Below, piece by piece: positions 17,120 through 27,956 of a stretch of 64,000 bases of DNA. Both the position numbers and the translations under genes were made by a program. The DNA is taken from assembly GCA_020437365.1 (NCBI GenBank), contig JAGQWM010000002.1, positions 20,828-84,827 of the forward strand, read 5' to 3'. This DNA comes from Chitinophagaceae bacterium. GTDB lineage: Bacteria; Bacteroidota; Bacteroidia; Chitinophagales; Chitinophagaceae. The notes under the pieces were generated by a model. It was not told the origin of the DNA. It was given only the letters and a program-made list of their open reading frames with translations, and did no database searches. Position 1 is the first letter of the stretch, and each line of letters begins with the position of its first letter.

Positions 17120-17186
17120 AAAAACAAATTTTGCAGAAAAACCAGCACTATTATTAAAAAATTGGCTAACTTCTTTATCAATTATA

Positions 17187-19280
17187 ATGTTGAAAAAAAT
17201 TGCCTATATCATTTGTGTATGCGGATTGGCACAAAGTTGCTTTGCACAATCCATACAAAGTAAATTGTCATCTGCAAACAACGGTACCGGTTTCATAGAT
17301 TCATTGTTATTGAAAGGCCGCCATTACTATATGCGGGCAAAGCCGGATAGTGCAAAATTATTTTTTGAAAACGCATTACAATTTGCCAAAAGAGAAAAAG
17401 GTACGGCTACGCAATTTGTGGATATCTATGTAATGATGAGCAGGGTAAGTTATATGAAAAAAAATTTAGCAAAAGCACTTTCTACAATTCGTTTGGCAAA
17501 TCCATTTGCCAAAAATGCTATTGCAACACCTGTCTTAGGTAATTATTATTATTTTACAGCAACCTATTTCAGGTCATTATTACAATATGATTCTTCTCTT
17601 TTTTATTATCATAAAGTTGAGAAATTAAATGAAGTAAACAATCCTTATGGTAATTGGTATATCTATGACGGTATTGCCACTTTATTTCTTGCCGGCGAAA
17701 GTTATGCGAAGGCTGAAGAATACTACCTCAAGGCGTATGAATTGACCAAAAAAGCGGGTATCAGAATGGATTATGGTTTAATGTTGAACCGGCTTGGCAA
17801 TTTATATACGATTGAAAATAATGCAGAAAAACTTGCCAAAATTATTAAGGAATATGAAGAATTTAAAAGTAAAAGAAGCCCGGCTATTGATAAAGACCCT
17901 TTACATAGTTTGCTTTTTATCAACTGGGGCAATAAATCGCTAAAGGAAAAAGTAGCACTGCTGCAAAATGCTAAAAAATACCACATCAAAAACGGGTATT
18001 ATTCTGCTGCCATGGTGGCCAATTATCAAATTGCACAGGTTTATGAAGCCAATGACCAAGCCGAGGAAGCGTTAAAGTATTTATACGAGAACAGGAATTT
18101 TTTTATTGAGAAAAATTCAATTGCAAAGAGGTATCCTAACCTGCAATACATTTACCAATTGGAGAAAAAAGCCGGCAAAACCACCGATGCCATTCTTACT
18201 GCCAATCAATTATTGGAATTGACAACTCAACTCACAAGTGAATCGAATAAAAAGCTGGCTTACGAATTGGAAAAAAAATATGAAACGGAAAAAAAAGAAA
18301 AAGAGATTGAATTATTGAATTCCCAAAACAAGCTCAATGAATTGGAATTATTAAGAGCAGGCGATATGCGTAAAGCATTAGAAAGAGAAAATCTTTTAAA
18401 AGACGAAACTATTTCTCAACAACAAGAACTTGCTTTGATTTCTCAAAGAGAAAAAGAGTGGCAACAAAAAGAATTGGAAAAAGAAAAATTACTTAGCATT
18501 TCGCTGTCCAATGAAAATAAACTGAATGAACAATTAATTGAAAAAGATAAAAATAAAAAACGGAATTTACTTATTGGAATTGGATTGCTCACCTTGGCGG
18601 GAATCAGTATTTTATACCTGTATAGAAAGCAAGTTGTCAAAAACAGGATCATCAATAAGCAAAGAGAAGATCTGGTAATGCTGAACAGGGAAATTCATCA
18701 TCGGGTGAAAAATAATTTGCAGATAATATCCAGCTTACTGGATTTACAATCTGCAACAATTAATGATGAACCAACGGCAGAAAAATTCCGTGAGGGAAGC
18801 CAACGAGTACAAAGTATGGCATACATTCACCAAAACCTCTACCAGGGCGAAAGTCCCGGCATTGTTGATATGAAAGAATATATTTCCATTTTGGCAGACA
18901 ACCTTATGCAATCATTTAACACAGAAGGAAGCAATATTCAATTGCAGACTTCAGTAGATAATGTACAATTACATTCCGATATGGTCATCTCGCTTGGTTT
19001 AATTATTAATGAACTGGTAAGTAATGCATTCAAGTATGCTTTTCAAAACAAACAGGCCGGCCAAATTGATATTGTACTGAAAAAAGAAGAGAATCATTTG
19101 CTTTTGCAAGTAAAAGATAATGGAGTGGGCATGTCTAAAAAGCCGGAGCCGGATAAAGAAAATTCTTTTGGCTATAAAGTAATCAGGGCATTTACACAAA
19201 AACTAAAAGCCACTATTTCAATTCAACATAAAAAAGGAACCGATGTAAGAATCTTGATTCCCCATTACAGAATGGCCTGA
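17187..19280 (+). CDS. TPR-containing sensor histidine kinase (HisKA_2 type)
   Basis: 697 residues. A signal peptide (MLKKIAYIICVCGLAQSCFA) is followed by tetratricopeptide-like repeats to about residue 340, a charged coiled coil, and a transmembrane helix near 460-480 (LLIGIGLLTLAGISILYLY). The kinase then begins, with the phosphoacceptor in EIHHRVKNNLQ (His504 or 505), the HisKA_2 form of the H box. The HATPase has NELVSNAFKYAF and DNGVGM. The sensor is therefore periplasmic and TPR-based. The stop is two bases before the ATG of the response regulator, so the two form an operon. Confidence 0.92.
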   Translation: MLKKIAYIICVCGLAQSCFAQSIQSKLSSANNGTGFIDSLLLKGRHYYMRAKPDSAKLFFENALQFAKREKGTATQFVDIYVMMSRVSYMKKNLAKALSTIRLANPFAKNAIATPVLGNYYYFTATYFRSLLQYDSSLFYYHKVEKLNEVNNPYGNWYIYDGIATLFLAGESYAKAEEYYLKAYELTKKAGIRMDYGLMLNRLGNLYTIENNAEKLAKIIKEYEEFKSKRSPAIDKDPLHSLLFINWGNKSLKEKVALLQNAKKYHIKNGYYSAAMVANYQIAQVYEANDQAEEALKYLYENRNFFIEKNSIAKRYPNLQYIYQLEKKAGKTTDAILTANQLLELTTQLTSESNKKLAYELEKKYETEKKEKEIELLNSQNKLNELELLRAGDMRKALERENLLKDETISQQQELALISQREKEWQQKELEKEKLLSISLSNENKLNEQLIEKDKNKKRNLLIGIGLLTLAGISILYLYRKQVVKNRIINKQREDLVMLNREIHHRVKNNLQIISSLLDLQSATINDEPTAEKFREGSQRVQSMAYIHQNLYQGESPGIVDMKEYISILADNLMQSFNTEGSNIQLQTSVDNVQLHSDMVISLGLIINELVSNAFKYAFQNKQAGQIDIVLKKEENHLLLQVKDNGVGMSKKPEPDKENSFGYKVIRAFTQKLKATISIQHKKGTDVRILIPHYRMA

Positions 19281-19282
19281 GT

Positions 19283-19903
19283 ATGAAAAATGAAAAATAT
19301 AAAGTTTTAGTAGTTGAAGACGAGCCTTTGATATTTGAAGGAATTAAACTGCATTTAAACAATTCCAATTTTTCAAATGTAGTATCAGCGTTGGACTACG
19401 AAGAAGCTTTAGATTTACTCAAAACATTTTCACCTGATATTACCATCCTGGATATTAATCTTTCTTCTCACAACGATGGTATTCAAATTGCCGAATATAT
19501 CAATACACATTGTACCATGCCTTTTATTTATCTGACTTCTTATTCGGATAAAATTACGTTAGAAAGAGCCAAAGCCACTGCACCTGCCGGTTTTATTGTA
19601 AAACCTTTTAATAAGAAAACACTGTTGGCTTCATTGGAAATTGCTATGAATAATTTTCAACAACAACAACATATTCCTGCACTTTCACGAGCTAAAATAA
19701 ACCGGGAGCTTACTGACCAATTGAGTAACCGTGAATTTGAAATTTTGCAACTTTTATACGATGGAAAAAGTAACAAAGAAATCGGCCAATTACTTTTTAT
19801 TGCCATGAACACCGTCAAAAGACATGTTACAAATATTTATTTTAAGCTGGATGTTAAAACTCGAACTGAAGCCATCGCTTTAGTACGTAAACGAATGCTT
19901 TAG
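19283..19903 (+). CDS. NarL/LuxR-type response regulator, partner of the TPR kinase
   Basis: 206 residues. The receiver domain has the acidic pair VVEDEP, phosphoacceptor Asp57 in TILDINLS, Thr in YLTSYSD and Lys in FIVKPF. The C-terminal LuxR-type HTH is LSNREFEILQLLYDGKSNKE followed by NTVKRHVTNIYFKLDV. It is the cognate regulator of the kinase immediately upstream (two-base gap). Likely targets include the secreted genes directly downstream, whose upstream region shares the motif in front of this operon (inference). Confidence 0.93.
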   Translation: MKNEKYKVLVVEDEPLIFEGIKLHLNNSNFSNVVSALDYEEALDLLKTFSPDITILDINLSSHNDGIQIAEYINTHCTMPFIYLTSYSDKITLERAKATAPAGFIVKPFNKKTLLASLEIAMNNFQQQQHIPALSRAKINRELTDQLSNREFEILQLLYDGKSNKEIGQLLFIAMNTVKRHVTNIYFKLDVKTRTEAIALVRKRML

Positions 19904-19930
19904 TAAGAAATTTATTTTTTCCTCAAAATC

Positions 19931-19947
19931 CCACTTTAGTATTAGCC
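19931..19947 (+). promoter_or_regulatory. CACTTTAGTATTAG motif upstream of the secreted Ig-like gene
   Basis: CACTTTAGTATTAG at 19932-19945 differs by one base from the motif at 17092 in front of the kinase operon. It sits 81 bases before the ATG at 20013, compared with 95 bases for the other copy. A clean TAnnTTTG is not seen downstream of it. Confidence 0.4.
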
Positions 19948-20012
19948 TTACACGTATGGCCTGCTTTAATTTAGCATTGTCATTCATTCTTAACCATTAA
20001 TACTTTATTACT

Positions 20013-20786
20013 ATGAAGAAGATTAATCTGGTTGTAATAGCAATTTTCCTTGTTTCACAAGTTTTTGCCCAGGGTGTTACAGCCAAATTGTCTGTCACTG
20101 CCAACCGGGATTTGACAAGATACGTAGGAAGCAAACAGACCATTAAAGTTACGATTCGTAACAATGCAGATTATGCCTATGTAATTGGCAAAAGTGAATA
20201 TGCTGTTTTAATGACGTACCAGGGTTCTACGAATGTTGGTAAAAAAGCATTTAATAACAGACTCAAACTTCCGAAAACATTACCGGCGGGTAAGTCAGTA
20301 ACTTATACAATAGCAATGGCTGTGCCGTTGGAAGCAGGTGAGTATGAAGTAGATTTTTCATTTGTATGGGGAAATAGAGTTATCAGCAATGTCGTTACAA
20401 TAAATTTTGAAATAAAACCCAACTACAGGGTCCGATTAGAATGTAGCAAAACTTCCATTAAATGGGCAGCAGATACGGATATTGAAATTAAAGTCAAAAA
20501 TGAAGGCGATATGACCTGGCCCGAAGGAAGGTATAGTCTCGAGTTTGACCTATCACATGCGCCAAGTGGTGCCAAAACTGCTGACCTTCGTTGCTTTGAC
20601 ATAAAACCTAGAGTTGTAGAAACTTGGGAAGGGTTTGAAAGTGGAAATTATGACGCCATTCTTATTCGTGATTTTAAATTACCTGCTACAAAAGGTGATT
20701 ACCGTGTCAAAGTGTATTTGCTCAAAGATGGAAAAAGATTTCAAGCGAGTGGCAACCCCAAAGAATTTACATTCAGGATTAATTAA
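20013..20786 (+). CDS. Secreted protein with two Ig-like domains
   Basis: 257 residues. A signal peptide (MKKINLVVIAIFLVSQVFAQ) is followed by two beta-sandwich-like halves. The first, about residues 25-135, contains KQTIKVTIRNNADYAYV and SVTYTIAMAVPLEAGEYEV. The second, about 138-257, contains DIEIKVKNEGDMTWPEG and GDYRVKVYLLKDGK. The NEGDMTWPEG segment recalls NBR1/FN3-like Ig repeats. No catalytic residues are apparent. It follows the kinase/regulator operon and shares a promoter-region motif with it. The product is probably periplasmic or surface exposed. Function unknown. Confidence 0.65.
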   Translation: MKKINLVVIAIFLVSQVFAQGVTAKLSVTANRDLTRYVGSKQTIKVTIRNNADYAYVIGKSEYAVLMTYQGSTNVGKKAFNNRLKLPKTLPAGKSVTYTIAMAVPLEAGEYEVDFSFVWGNRVISNVVTINFEIKPNYRVRLECSKTSIKWAADTDIEIKVKNEGDMTWPEGRYSLEFDLSHAPSGAKTADLRCFDIKPRVVETWEGFESGNYDAILIRDFKLPATKGDYRVKVYLLKDGKRFQASGNPKEFTFRIN

Positions 20787-20810
20787 TTTTTTAATTTAAA
20801 ACTTTATAAC

Positions 20811-21353
20811 ATGAAAAAATATTTTTTTGCAGCACTGCTCATTGTATCTGTTCAAATGGTACAAGCACAAACCTGGCCTCAAGGCGTTCAGTTTATTGAA
20901 AGTAAAATGAATGATTCAACGACTGTACAAGGCAACCTGGCCGATGGAAAAATAATTGATGATTTAAGTTGGGCTTCCAGTAGTTCCAATGCCTGTTTTA
21001 CCGGCTTGCAGTTTACACAATATATGGGCCACCATGTTTTTTATGGAACAAGTATAAAGCCACAATCGGTTATTAAAATTTATGTTACCGCTGAAAATAA
21101 AGAGGAAGAAGTAAATATTTACGGCTATATGATGGGAGAAGGCGAAATGAAAATGGTGCCCAAACTTAATTCCTGCATTACCTGCGAAGCTGATTATAAA
21201 AGAAGCCGCCCAATGAAATTTAAAAAAAGCAGTGATGTCAGAGAAATTGAGTTTCGCAATCCAACGAAAAAAACATACAATATTATCATCGGTGTAGCTG
21301 CACCCAAAGGCGTTACGGAAAGAAAGTTCAGCCTTATGCTAAAAACAACTTAG
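20811..21353 (+). CDS. Secreted protein of unknown function
   Basis: 180 residues with a clear signal peptide (MKKYFFAALLIVSVQMVQAQ). The mature part is beta-rich, with three cysteines (one in NACFTGLQF and two in SCITCEADYK), the latter a possible C-x2-C pair. No family is recognised. It begins 24 bases after the Ig-like gene and is very likely co-transcribed with it, so both may be output of the adjacent two-component system. Confidence 0.6.
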   Translation: MKKYFFAALLIVSVQMVQAQTWPQGVQFIESKMNDSTTVQGNLADGKIIDDLSWASSSSNACFTGLQFTQYMGHHVFYGTSIKPQSVIKIYVTAENKEEEVNIYGYMMGEGEMKMVPKLNSCITCEADYKRSRPMKFKKSSDVREIEFRNPTKKTYNIIIGVAAPKGVTERKFSLMLKTT

Positions 21354-21407
21354 ACTGGAGAAAAAATATTTTATAAAGTATTTTTAAAAAAACCCGGTAC
21401 CCAGTAC

Positions 21408-21448
21408 TAAAAAAATCAAATTGGCTTGGATAGTATATTTAAGCCAAT
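21408..21448 (-). terminator. Terminator of the leftward secreted-protein gene
   Basis: On the minus strand ATTGGCTT (21448-21441) pairs with AAGCCAAT (21427-21420), followed by TTGATTTTTTT. It terminates the gene that ends at 21465. Confidence 0.75.
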
Positions 21449-21464
21449 AGAACTTGAATGCAAA

Positions 21465-21962
21465 TTAAAAATCGCCAATTTTTAAATCTGCCGCAAAATC
21501 ATCGTTGATTTTAAGTACTGAAATTTGTATGGTAAAATCTCGCCAGGCTTGGGCAATGTTCTTTTTTGTGTTGTCAAAATGCCAACGATAACAATAAAGG
21601 CCATAAAGCCCCGGTTCGCATTTTTCACCACGAAGTGCTGCGCCATTCAGTGTAATCGAATTTATCATTTCCACCCATTTATCAAACAGGTCTTTTGCCT
21701 GTACGGTTGAATGAGGTATTGGCAATTGAGAAGTGATATAACCCCAATGAGTATTTTGCTCATTAATCATCATGAAACCGCGGTCTGTAGTACCTTCTAT
21801 TCGCATCTTCAATTGAAAACTATCTTTCTTATCCCTTAAGGTTTTAAATTTATTGGGAAAATCAATCATGATTTCAGTGAGTTGTTTTTGCAATAAAATT
21901 TTATCCTGGGCTATAGATTTTTCTACAACTATAACAAGTAGAAAGAATAAAAAATATTTCAT
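21465..21962 (-). CDS. Small secreted protein of unknown function
   Basis: 165 residues with a signal peptide (MKYFLFFLLVIVVEKSIAQ). The mature part is alpha/beta with two cysteines close together (EKCEPGLYGLYCYRW), possibly a disulfide. No family is recognised. It is convergent with the secreted gene at 20811 and downstream of tsf, but separated from tsf by a terminator, so it is a single-gene unit. Confidence 0.6.
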   Translation of the reverse strand: MKYFLFFLLVIVVEKSIAQDKILLQKQLTEIMIDFPNKFKTLRDKKDSFQLKMRIEGTTDRGFMMINEQNTHWGYITSQLPIPHSTVQAKDLFDKWVEMINSITLNGAALRGEKCEPGLYGLYCYRWHFDNTKKNIAQAWRDFTIQISVLKINDDFAADLKIGDF

Positions 21963-22003
21963 GGATGAAAAATTAATGGTGCAAGTTAGAAGAAAGAAAC
22001 CAT

Positions 22004-22033
22004 AAAAAAATCCGGCCTGGTGACCGGATTTTT
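22004..22033 (-). terminator. Terminator of the rplM-rpsI-rpsB-tsf operon
   Basis: On the minus strand AAAAATCCGG and CCGGATTTTTTT form a stem of about 10 bp around an 8-base loop, ending in a run of seven T residues. It starts 22 bases after the tsf stop. Confidence 0.9.
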
Positions 22034-22054
22034 AAAAATTTATAAAAACGAATT

Positions 22055-22891
22055 TTATCCTAAGGCTACTCTTCTGAAAGCAGTTACTTTTACTTTGTCG
22101 TTTTCAGTCAAATAGTCAGCGACGGTTTTGCTGCTGTCTTTTACGAAGGCTTGCATCGCCAAAGTGTTTTCTTTGAAGAAAGCTTTTAATTTGCCATCGG
22201 CAATTTTTGAAAGCATATCATCGGGCTTGCCCGCCATTTTAGGATCTTCTTTCATGACATCCATAATGATGGCTTTCTCCCTGTCGATAACGTCGGCCGG
22301 TACACTGTCTGCATCAATAGCCACCGGGTTCAACGCTGCAATTTGCATCGCCACGTCTTTACCTACTTCGGCATTTGGTTTATCTAAACCAACCAATACA
22401 CCAATGCGGTAAGCACCGTGAATATAAGAAGCTACATATTCGGCTTCGATTCTTTCAAATTTGGTAACACCAATTTTTTCGCCAATGCTGGCCAGTTTAT
22501 CATCTACCATCTGGCTAACTGTTAAGTCGCCGATTGTAGTGTTCATCAACTCATCCAAAGATTTTATATCGTTTTTCAACGCTGCATCTGCAATGGATTG
22601 GCCAAAAGCAATGAAATCTTCATTCTTCGAAACGAAATCTGTTTCACAACTTACACAAACGACAAATCCGGTTTTGTTATCGGCTGTTGTTTGTGCGATG
22701 ACGACACCTTCATTCGCTTCTCGGTCGCTTCTTTTAGCAGCTACTTTCTGTCCTTGCTTGCGCAACCAGTCGATAGCGGCTTCAAAATCTCCATTGGTTT
22801 CTGTCAGGGCTTTGCGGCAGTCCATCATTCCGGCACCGGTAGCCTGGCGTAATTTACTTATGTCTTTTGCACTTATTGTTACTGTACTCAT
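22055..22891 (-). CDS. tsf: Elongation factor Ts
   Basis: 278 residues. EF-Ts recycles EF-Tu by nucleotide exchange. The N-terminal UBA-like domain reads ISKLRQATGAGMMDCRKALTE, and the core has VSCETDFVSKNEDF, the EF-Tu contact motif. Length and order match bacterial EF-Ts. It is the last gene of the ribosomal operon, downstream of rpsB as in most bacteria. Confidence 0.97.
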   Translation of the reverse strand: MSTVTISAKDISKLRQATGAGMMDCRKALTETNGDFEAAIDWLRKQGQKVAAKRSDREANEGVVIAQTTADNKTGFVVCVSCETDFVSKNEDFIAFGQSIADAALKNDIKSLDELMNTTIGDLTVSQMVDDKLASIGEKIGVTKFERIEAEYVASYIHGAYRIGVLVGLDKPNAEVGKDVAMQIAALNPVAIDADSVPADVIDREKAIIMDVMKEDPKMAGKPDDMLSKIADGKLKAFFKENTLAMQAFVKDSSKTVADYLTENDKVKVTAFRRVALG

Positions 22892-22989
22892 TGTTTCTAT
22901 TTAATTATTGATACCCGGAAGTTGCAATCATATTCCGGAATCAGCATTTAAAAAATATTATTCCTGTTCTGCTTTGTGGAATAGGCAGT

Positions 22990-23859
22990 TTATTTTCTGC
23001 CACCACCCGGACCACGGCTGCTGGTGGTACGTCTTCTTTGGCCACTGCCTGATCGGCTTCTTCTGCCTCCACGGTCGCCATCTTCAGCAGCTGCTTCTGC
23101 TTCCAGTTTCTCAGCTCTTTTTTCTTTTTCATTATCCAATTCTTCAGCATCTTCTTCTTTGGCGGCTTGTCTTTCTGCCAGGCCTTCGGCAATCGCAGCC
23201 GTTATGTAATTGACGATAATGGCAATCGACTTGGTCGCATCATCATTTGCCGGAATGGCAAAATCCACTTTATTGGGATCGCAATTGGTATCTACGACAC
23301 CAAAAGTTTGTACACCCAAACGCTTCGCTTCTGCCATAGCAATATGTTCGTGGCCTATGTCGATGATGAATAAAGCTGCCGGCACTCTACCCAACTGGGC
23401 AATACCGCCTAATACTTTTTCCATTTTTTCACGGTCGCGGTTCAGTGTCAGTTTTTCTTTTTTAGTGATGCTGTCAAAAGAACCATCGCCTAACATCTTT
23501 TCGATGCTCTGCATTTTTTTGACACTTTTTCTCACTGTATTGAAATTGGTCAACATACCACCGAGCCAACGTTCGGTTACATAAGGCATATTTACTTTCT
23601 TAGCCGATTCCATGACAATGTCTTTTGCCTGTTTTTTGGTACCGACAAATAAAATTTTCTTTCCGCTACGGGCTACTTGCTTCAAAGCGGCTGCACTTTC
23701 CTGTAAACATTCTACTGTTTTATTCAGGTCGATGATGTGGATACCTTTTTTTTCTGCAAAAATATAAGGCAACATTTTGGGGTTCCATTTCTTTTTCAGG
23801 TGGCCAAAATGTACACCGGCTTCAAGCAATTGTTGTTGTAATGATGTATTGTTTTCCAT
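22990..23859 (-). CDS. rpsB: 30S ribosomal protein S2
   Basis: 289 residues. Motifs LLEAGVHFGHLKKKWNPKM, GTKKQAKDIV, RWLGGMLTNF and VDTNCDPNKVDFAIPANDDA are those of S2. The C-terminus carries an extra ~60-residue low-complexity tail, first Glu/Ala/Lys-rich, then Gly/Arg/Ser-rich (RSRSGSGQRRRTTSSRGP). Charged tails on S2 are common in Bacteroidota. It lies between rpsI and tsf. Confidence 0.97.
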   Translation of the reverse strand: MENNTSLQQQLLEAGVHFGHLKKKWNPKMLPYIFAEKKGIHIIDLNKTVECLQESAAALKQVARSGKKILFVGTKKQAKDIVMESAKKVNMPYVTERWLGGMLTNFNTVRKSVKKMQSIEKMLGDGSFDSITKKEKLTLNRDREKMEKVLGGIAQLGRVPAALFIIDIGHEHIAMAEAKRLGVQTFGVVDTNCDPNKVDFAIPANDDATKSIAIIVNYITAAIAEGLAERQAAKEEDAEELDNEKEKRAEKLEAEAAAEDGDRGGRRSRSGSGQRRRTTSSRGPGGGRK

Positions 23860-23897
23860 TGTATATAAATAATCGTTTTAAAATTTGTTTGAAAAGA

Positions 23898-24287
23898 TTA
23901 ACGCTTAGAGAACTGGTAGCTCTTCCTGGCTTTTTTGTGGCCAAATTTCTTCCGTTCCACAGAGCGGGGATCTCTTTTCAATAATCCACCGGCTTTTAAT
24001 GCAGGCCTGAAGTCGGCATTCAATTCTACCAACACCCTGGCGATGCCAAGCATAGCGGCTTCGGCTTGTCCTTTTACGCCACCACCATTCGCATTAATTT
24101 TTACGTCAAACTTATCTGCCGATTCTACAATTTTCAACGGCCTTTCCACTTGGTTTTGTAAATACACCAATGGGAAATAAGTTTTATAGTCTTTGTCGTT
24201 GATGGTAATCTTGCCAGTTCCTTTGGTGATAATCACCCGGGTAACAGCGGCTTTACGACGACCAATTCCATTTGTTTGTTTTTCCAT
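23898..24287 (-). CDS. rpsI: 30S ribosomal protein S9
   Basis: 129 residues. It starts near GIGRRKAAVTRVIITKGTGK and has GGGVKGQAEAAMLGIARVL and the terminal KKFGHKKARKSYQFSKR that reaches into the P site. Pairing with rplM upstream is the conserved arrangement. Confidence 0.97.
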   Translation of the reverse strand: MEKQTNGIGRRKAAVTRVIITKGTGKITINDKDYKTYFPLVYLQNQVERPLKIVESADKFDVKINANGGGVKGQAEAAMLGIARVLVELNADFRPALKAGGLLKRDPRSVERKKFGHKKARKSYQFSKR

Positions 24288-24334
24288 ATTTTATTTTTTG
24301 ACATTCGGTATTAGTATAAGCCGAAATGATGAAT

Positions 24335-24778
24335 TTAAAATTTTAATTCCTTGGGTGATTGTGCGCCATGCGGATGTTTGTCGCCGGTGTACACAAATAA
24401 TTTTTTAAACATCTTGCGGCCCAGCCTGTTTTTGGGCAACATGCCTTTGACGGCTCTTTCAATGATGTCTTCCGGCTTTCTTTTTAAAAGATTGCGGGCT
24501 ATTTCTTCTTTTCTGCCGCCCGGATAACCGGTAAAGTGGTCATACACTTTCTGGTCCAGTTTGTTGCCGGTCAATACTACTTTTTCGCAGTTGATAACAA
24601 TAATGTAATCGCCGGTATCAACGTGTGGTGTATAGTATGCTTTGTTTTTACCACGTAGTATCGCAGCAATTTTTGCACACATACGTCCTACGGTTTGATT
24701 AGTACCATCCACAACGTACCAATTACGCTGCACGGTAGCCTCGTTCGCATGTTTGGTTGTAAAATGTAATTTGCTCAT
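24335..24778 (-). CDS. rplM: 50S ribosomal protein L13
   Basis: 147 residues. L13 motifs are WYVVDGTNQTVGRMCAKIA, GDYIIVINCEKVVLTGNK and AVKGMLPKNRLGRKM, ending with YTGDKHPHGAQSPKEL. It is the first gene of the leftward operon rplM-rpsI-rpsB-tsf. A promoter and a roughly 110-base structured leader precede it. Confidence 0.97.
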   Translation of the reverse strand: MSKLHFTTKHANEATVQRNWYVVDGTNQTVGRMCAKIAAILRGKNKAYYTPHVDTGDYIIVINCEKVVLTGNKLDQKVYDHFTGYPGGRKEEIARNLLKRKPEDIIERAVKGMLPKNRLGRKMFKKLFVYTGDKHPHGAQSPKELKF

Positions 24779-24893
24779 TTAAATTTGTTTTATGGCCTCC
24801 GCTATCCCGGAATAGCCGTTTTTAAAATTATTTCCCATTGAATGGATGTAGTGCAATTCTGTGCCGGCTACATACCTTTTCTTCTTGGGCGGG
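24779..24893 (-). promoter_or_regulatory. Structured 5' leader of rplM operon (candidate L13 autoregulatory leader)
   Basis: Reading the minus strand from the promoter, the leader contains ATGTAG paired with CTACAT (24873-24846), then GCTAT paired with ATAGC around TCCGGG (24816-24801) just ahead of the start codon. Ribosomal operons starting with rplM are often autoregulated by L13 through leader RNA. I recall that L13 leader motifs have been described in Bacteroidota but cannot confirm that this matches. Confidence 0.4.
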
Positions 24894-24901
24894 CAAAGGT
24901 A
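24894..24901 (-). promoter_or_regulatory. -7 element (TACCTTTG) of the rplM operon
   Basis: The minus strand reads TACCTTTG, an exact consensus match, 116 bases before the rplM start codon. A TTTG lies only about 15 bases further upstream, shorter than the usual spacing, so the -33 assignment is uncertain. The rest of the gap to 25129 holds no gene. Confidence 0.55.
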
Positions 24902-25129
24902 ACTATGCCACACATTCAAACCTAATTTTTTGAGATAAATTTTTCAATAGCACCTTTGTAACTGATTGATTTACAGTAAAAATATTGACCAATAATTTTC
25001 ATACCCTTATTTTGGCCATTCAAAATCTTATTTTACTTTTCAGTGTTTCAAAAAAATAAACTGCATAATATGGCAAGTCGTTTTCTCAATCGTAGCCACT
25101 TTGGCCGGCCCGAAAACCGTGGAAACCTG

Positions 25130-25672
25130 ATGACAATTGAAGAAGCAAATGCATTGCTGGAAGAATGGGTGCCCAACCCAAAACTCAGGTTGCACATGCG
25201 ACAAGTAGCCGGCAATATGAAAGCCTGGGCTATTGAAAAAGAAGGAGCCGATGCAATAACCGCTTTGAAATGGGAACTGGCCGGACTGCTCCATGATGCC
25301 GATTGGGAAAAATATCCCGACCAACATTGTAAAGTCATTATAGAAGAATTGGAAAAAAGAAATATTGACCCCGACGTCATTCAATGTATTGCTTCTCACG
25401 GCCCGGCCGTCTTTGGTGTGGAACCAAAAACCTCAATGGATAAAATGATTTATGCCATTGATGAACTCTCGGGTTTTATTCATGCCGCTGCTTTAATTCG
25501 TCCTACATTCTATGAAGGGCTCACCGTCAAAAGTGTAAAAAAACGATTGAAGTCACCTGCTTTTGCCGCACAGGTAAGCCGTGATGATATTCAAGATGCC
25601 GTCTCTAAAATAGATATTTCACTCGAGGAGTTAATCCAATTTATTATTGACCATCAAAAAGATATTGAATAA
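25130..25672 (+). CDS. HD-domain (HDIG-type) hydrolase
   Basis: 180 residues from the start MTIEEANALLEEW, which fits the family. The frame is open upstream to ATGs at 25070 and 25043, so up to 209 residues are possible. The HD signature is GLLHDADWEKYPDQH, with upstream His in LRLHMRQVAGNMKAWA and later SHGPAVFG and IYAIDELSGFIHAAAL. Such proteins are metal-dependent phosphohydrolases, possibly on nucleotides. The substrate is unknown. It lies just before ligA on the same strand. Confidence 0.82.
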   Translation: MTIEEANALLEEWVPNPKLRLHMRQVAGNMKAWAIEKEGADAITALKWELAGLLHDADWEKYPDQHCKVIIEELEKRNIDPDVIQCIASHGPAVFGVEPKTSMDKMIYAIDELSGFIHAAALIRPTFYEGLTVKSVKKRLKSPAFAAQVSRDDIQDAVSKIDISLEELIQFIIDHQKDIE

Positions 25673-25712
25673 AATATTGAATTTTTTTGAACACCATAAC
25701 TTTACGAACTAA

Positions 25713-27845
<2,133 letters not shown>

Positions 27846-27956
27846 ATGGTAAATGCTGATAATTATTTTAACTTAGTGTTTCCCGTTCGTTTCATTAACC
27901 TTATTTTCTCGTACCGGTGTAATAAATAATATTCGTCCCTGGCAAAAAAAAATATT

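Noticed and set aside
22461..23584. Plus-strand ORFs of 124-147 codons opposite tsf and rpsB
   Set aside because: These are antisense shadows of ribosomal-operon genes with strong codon bias.
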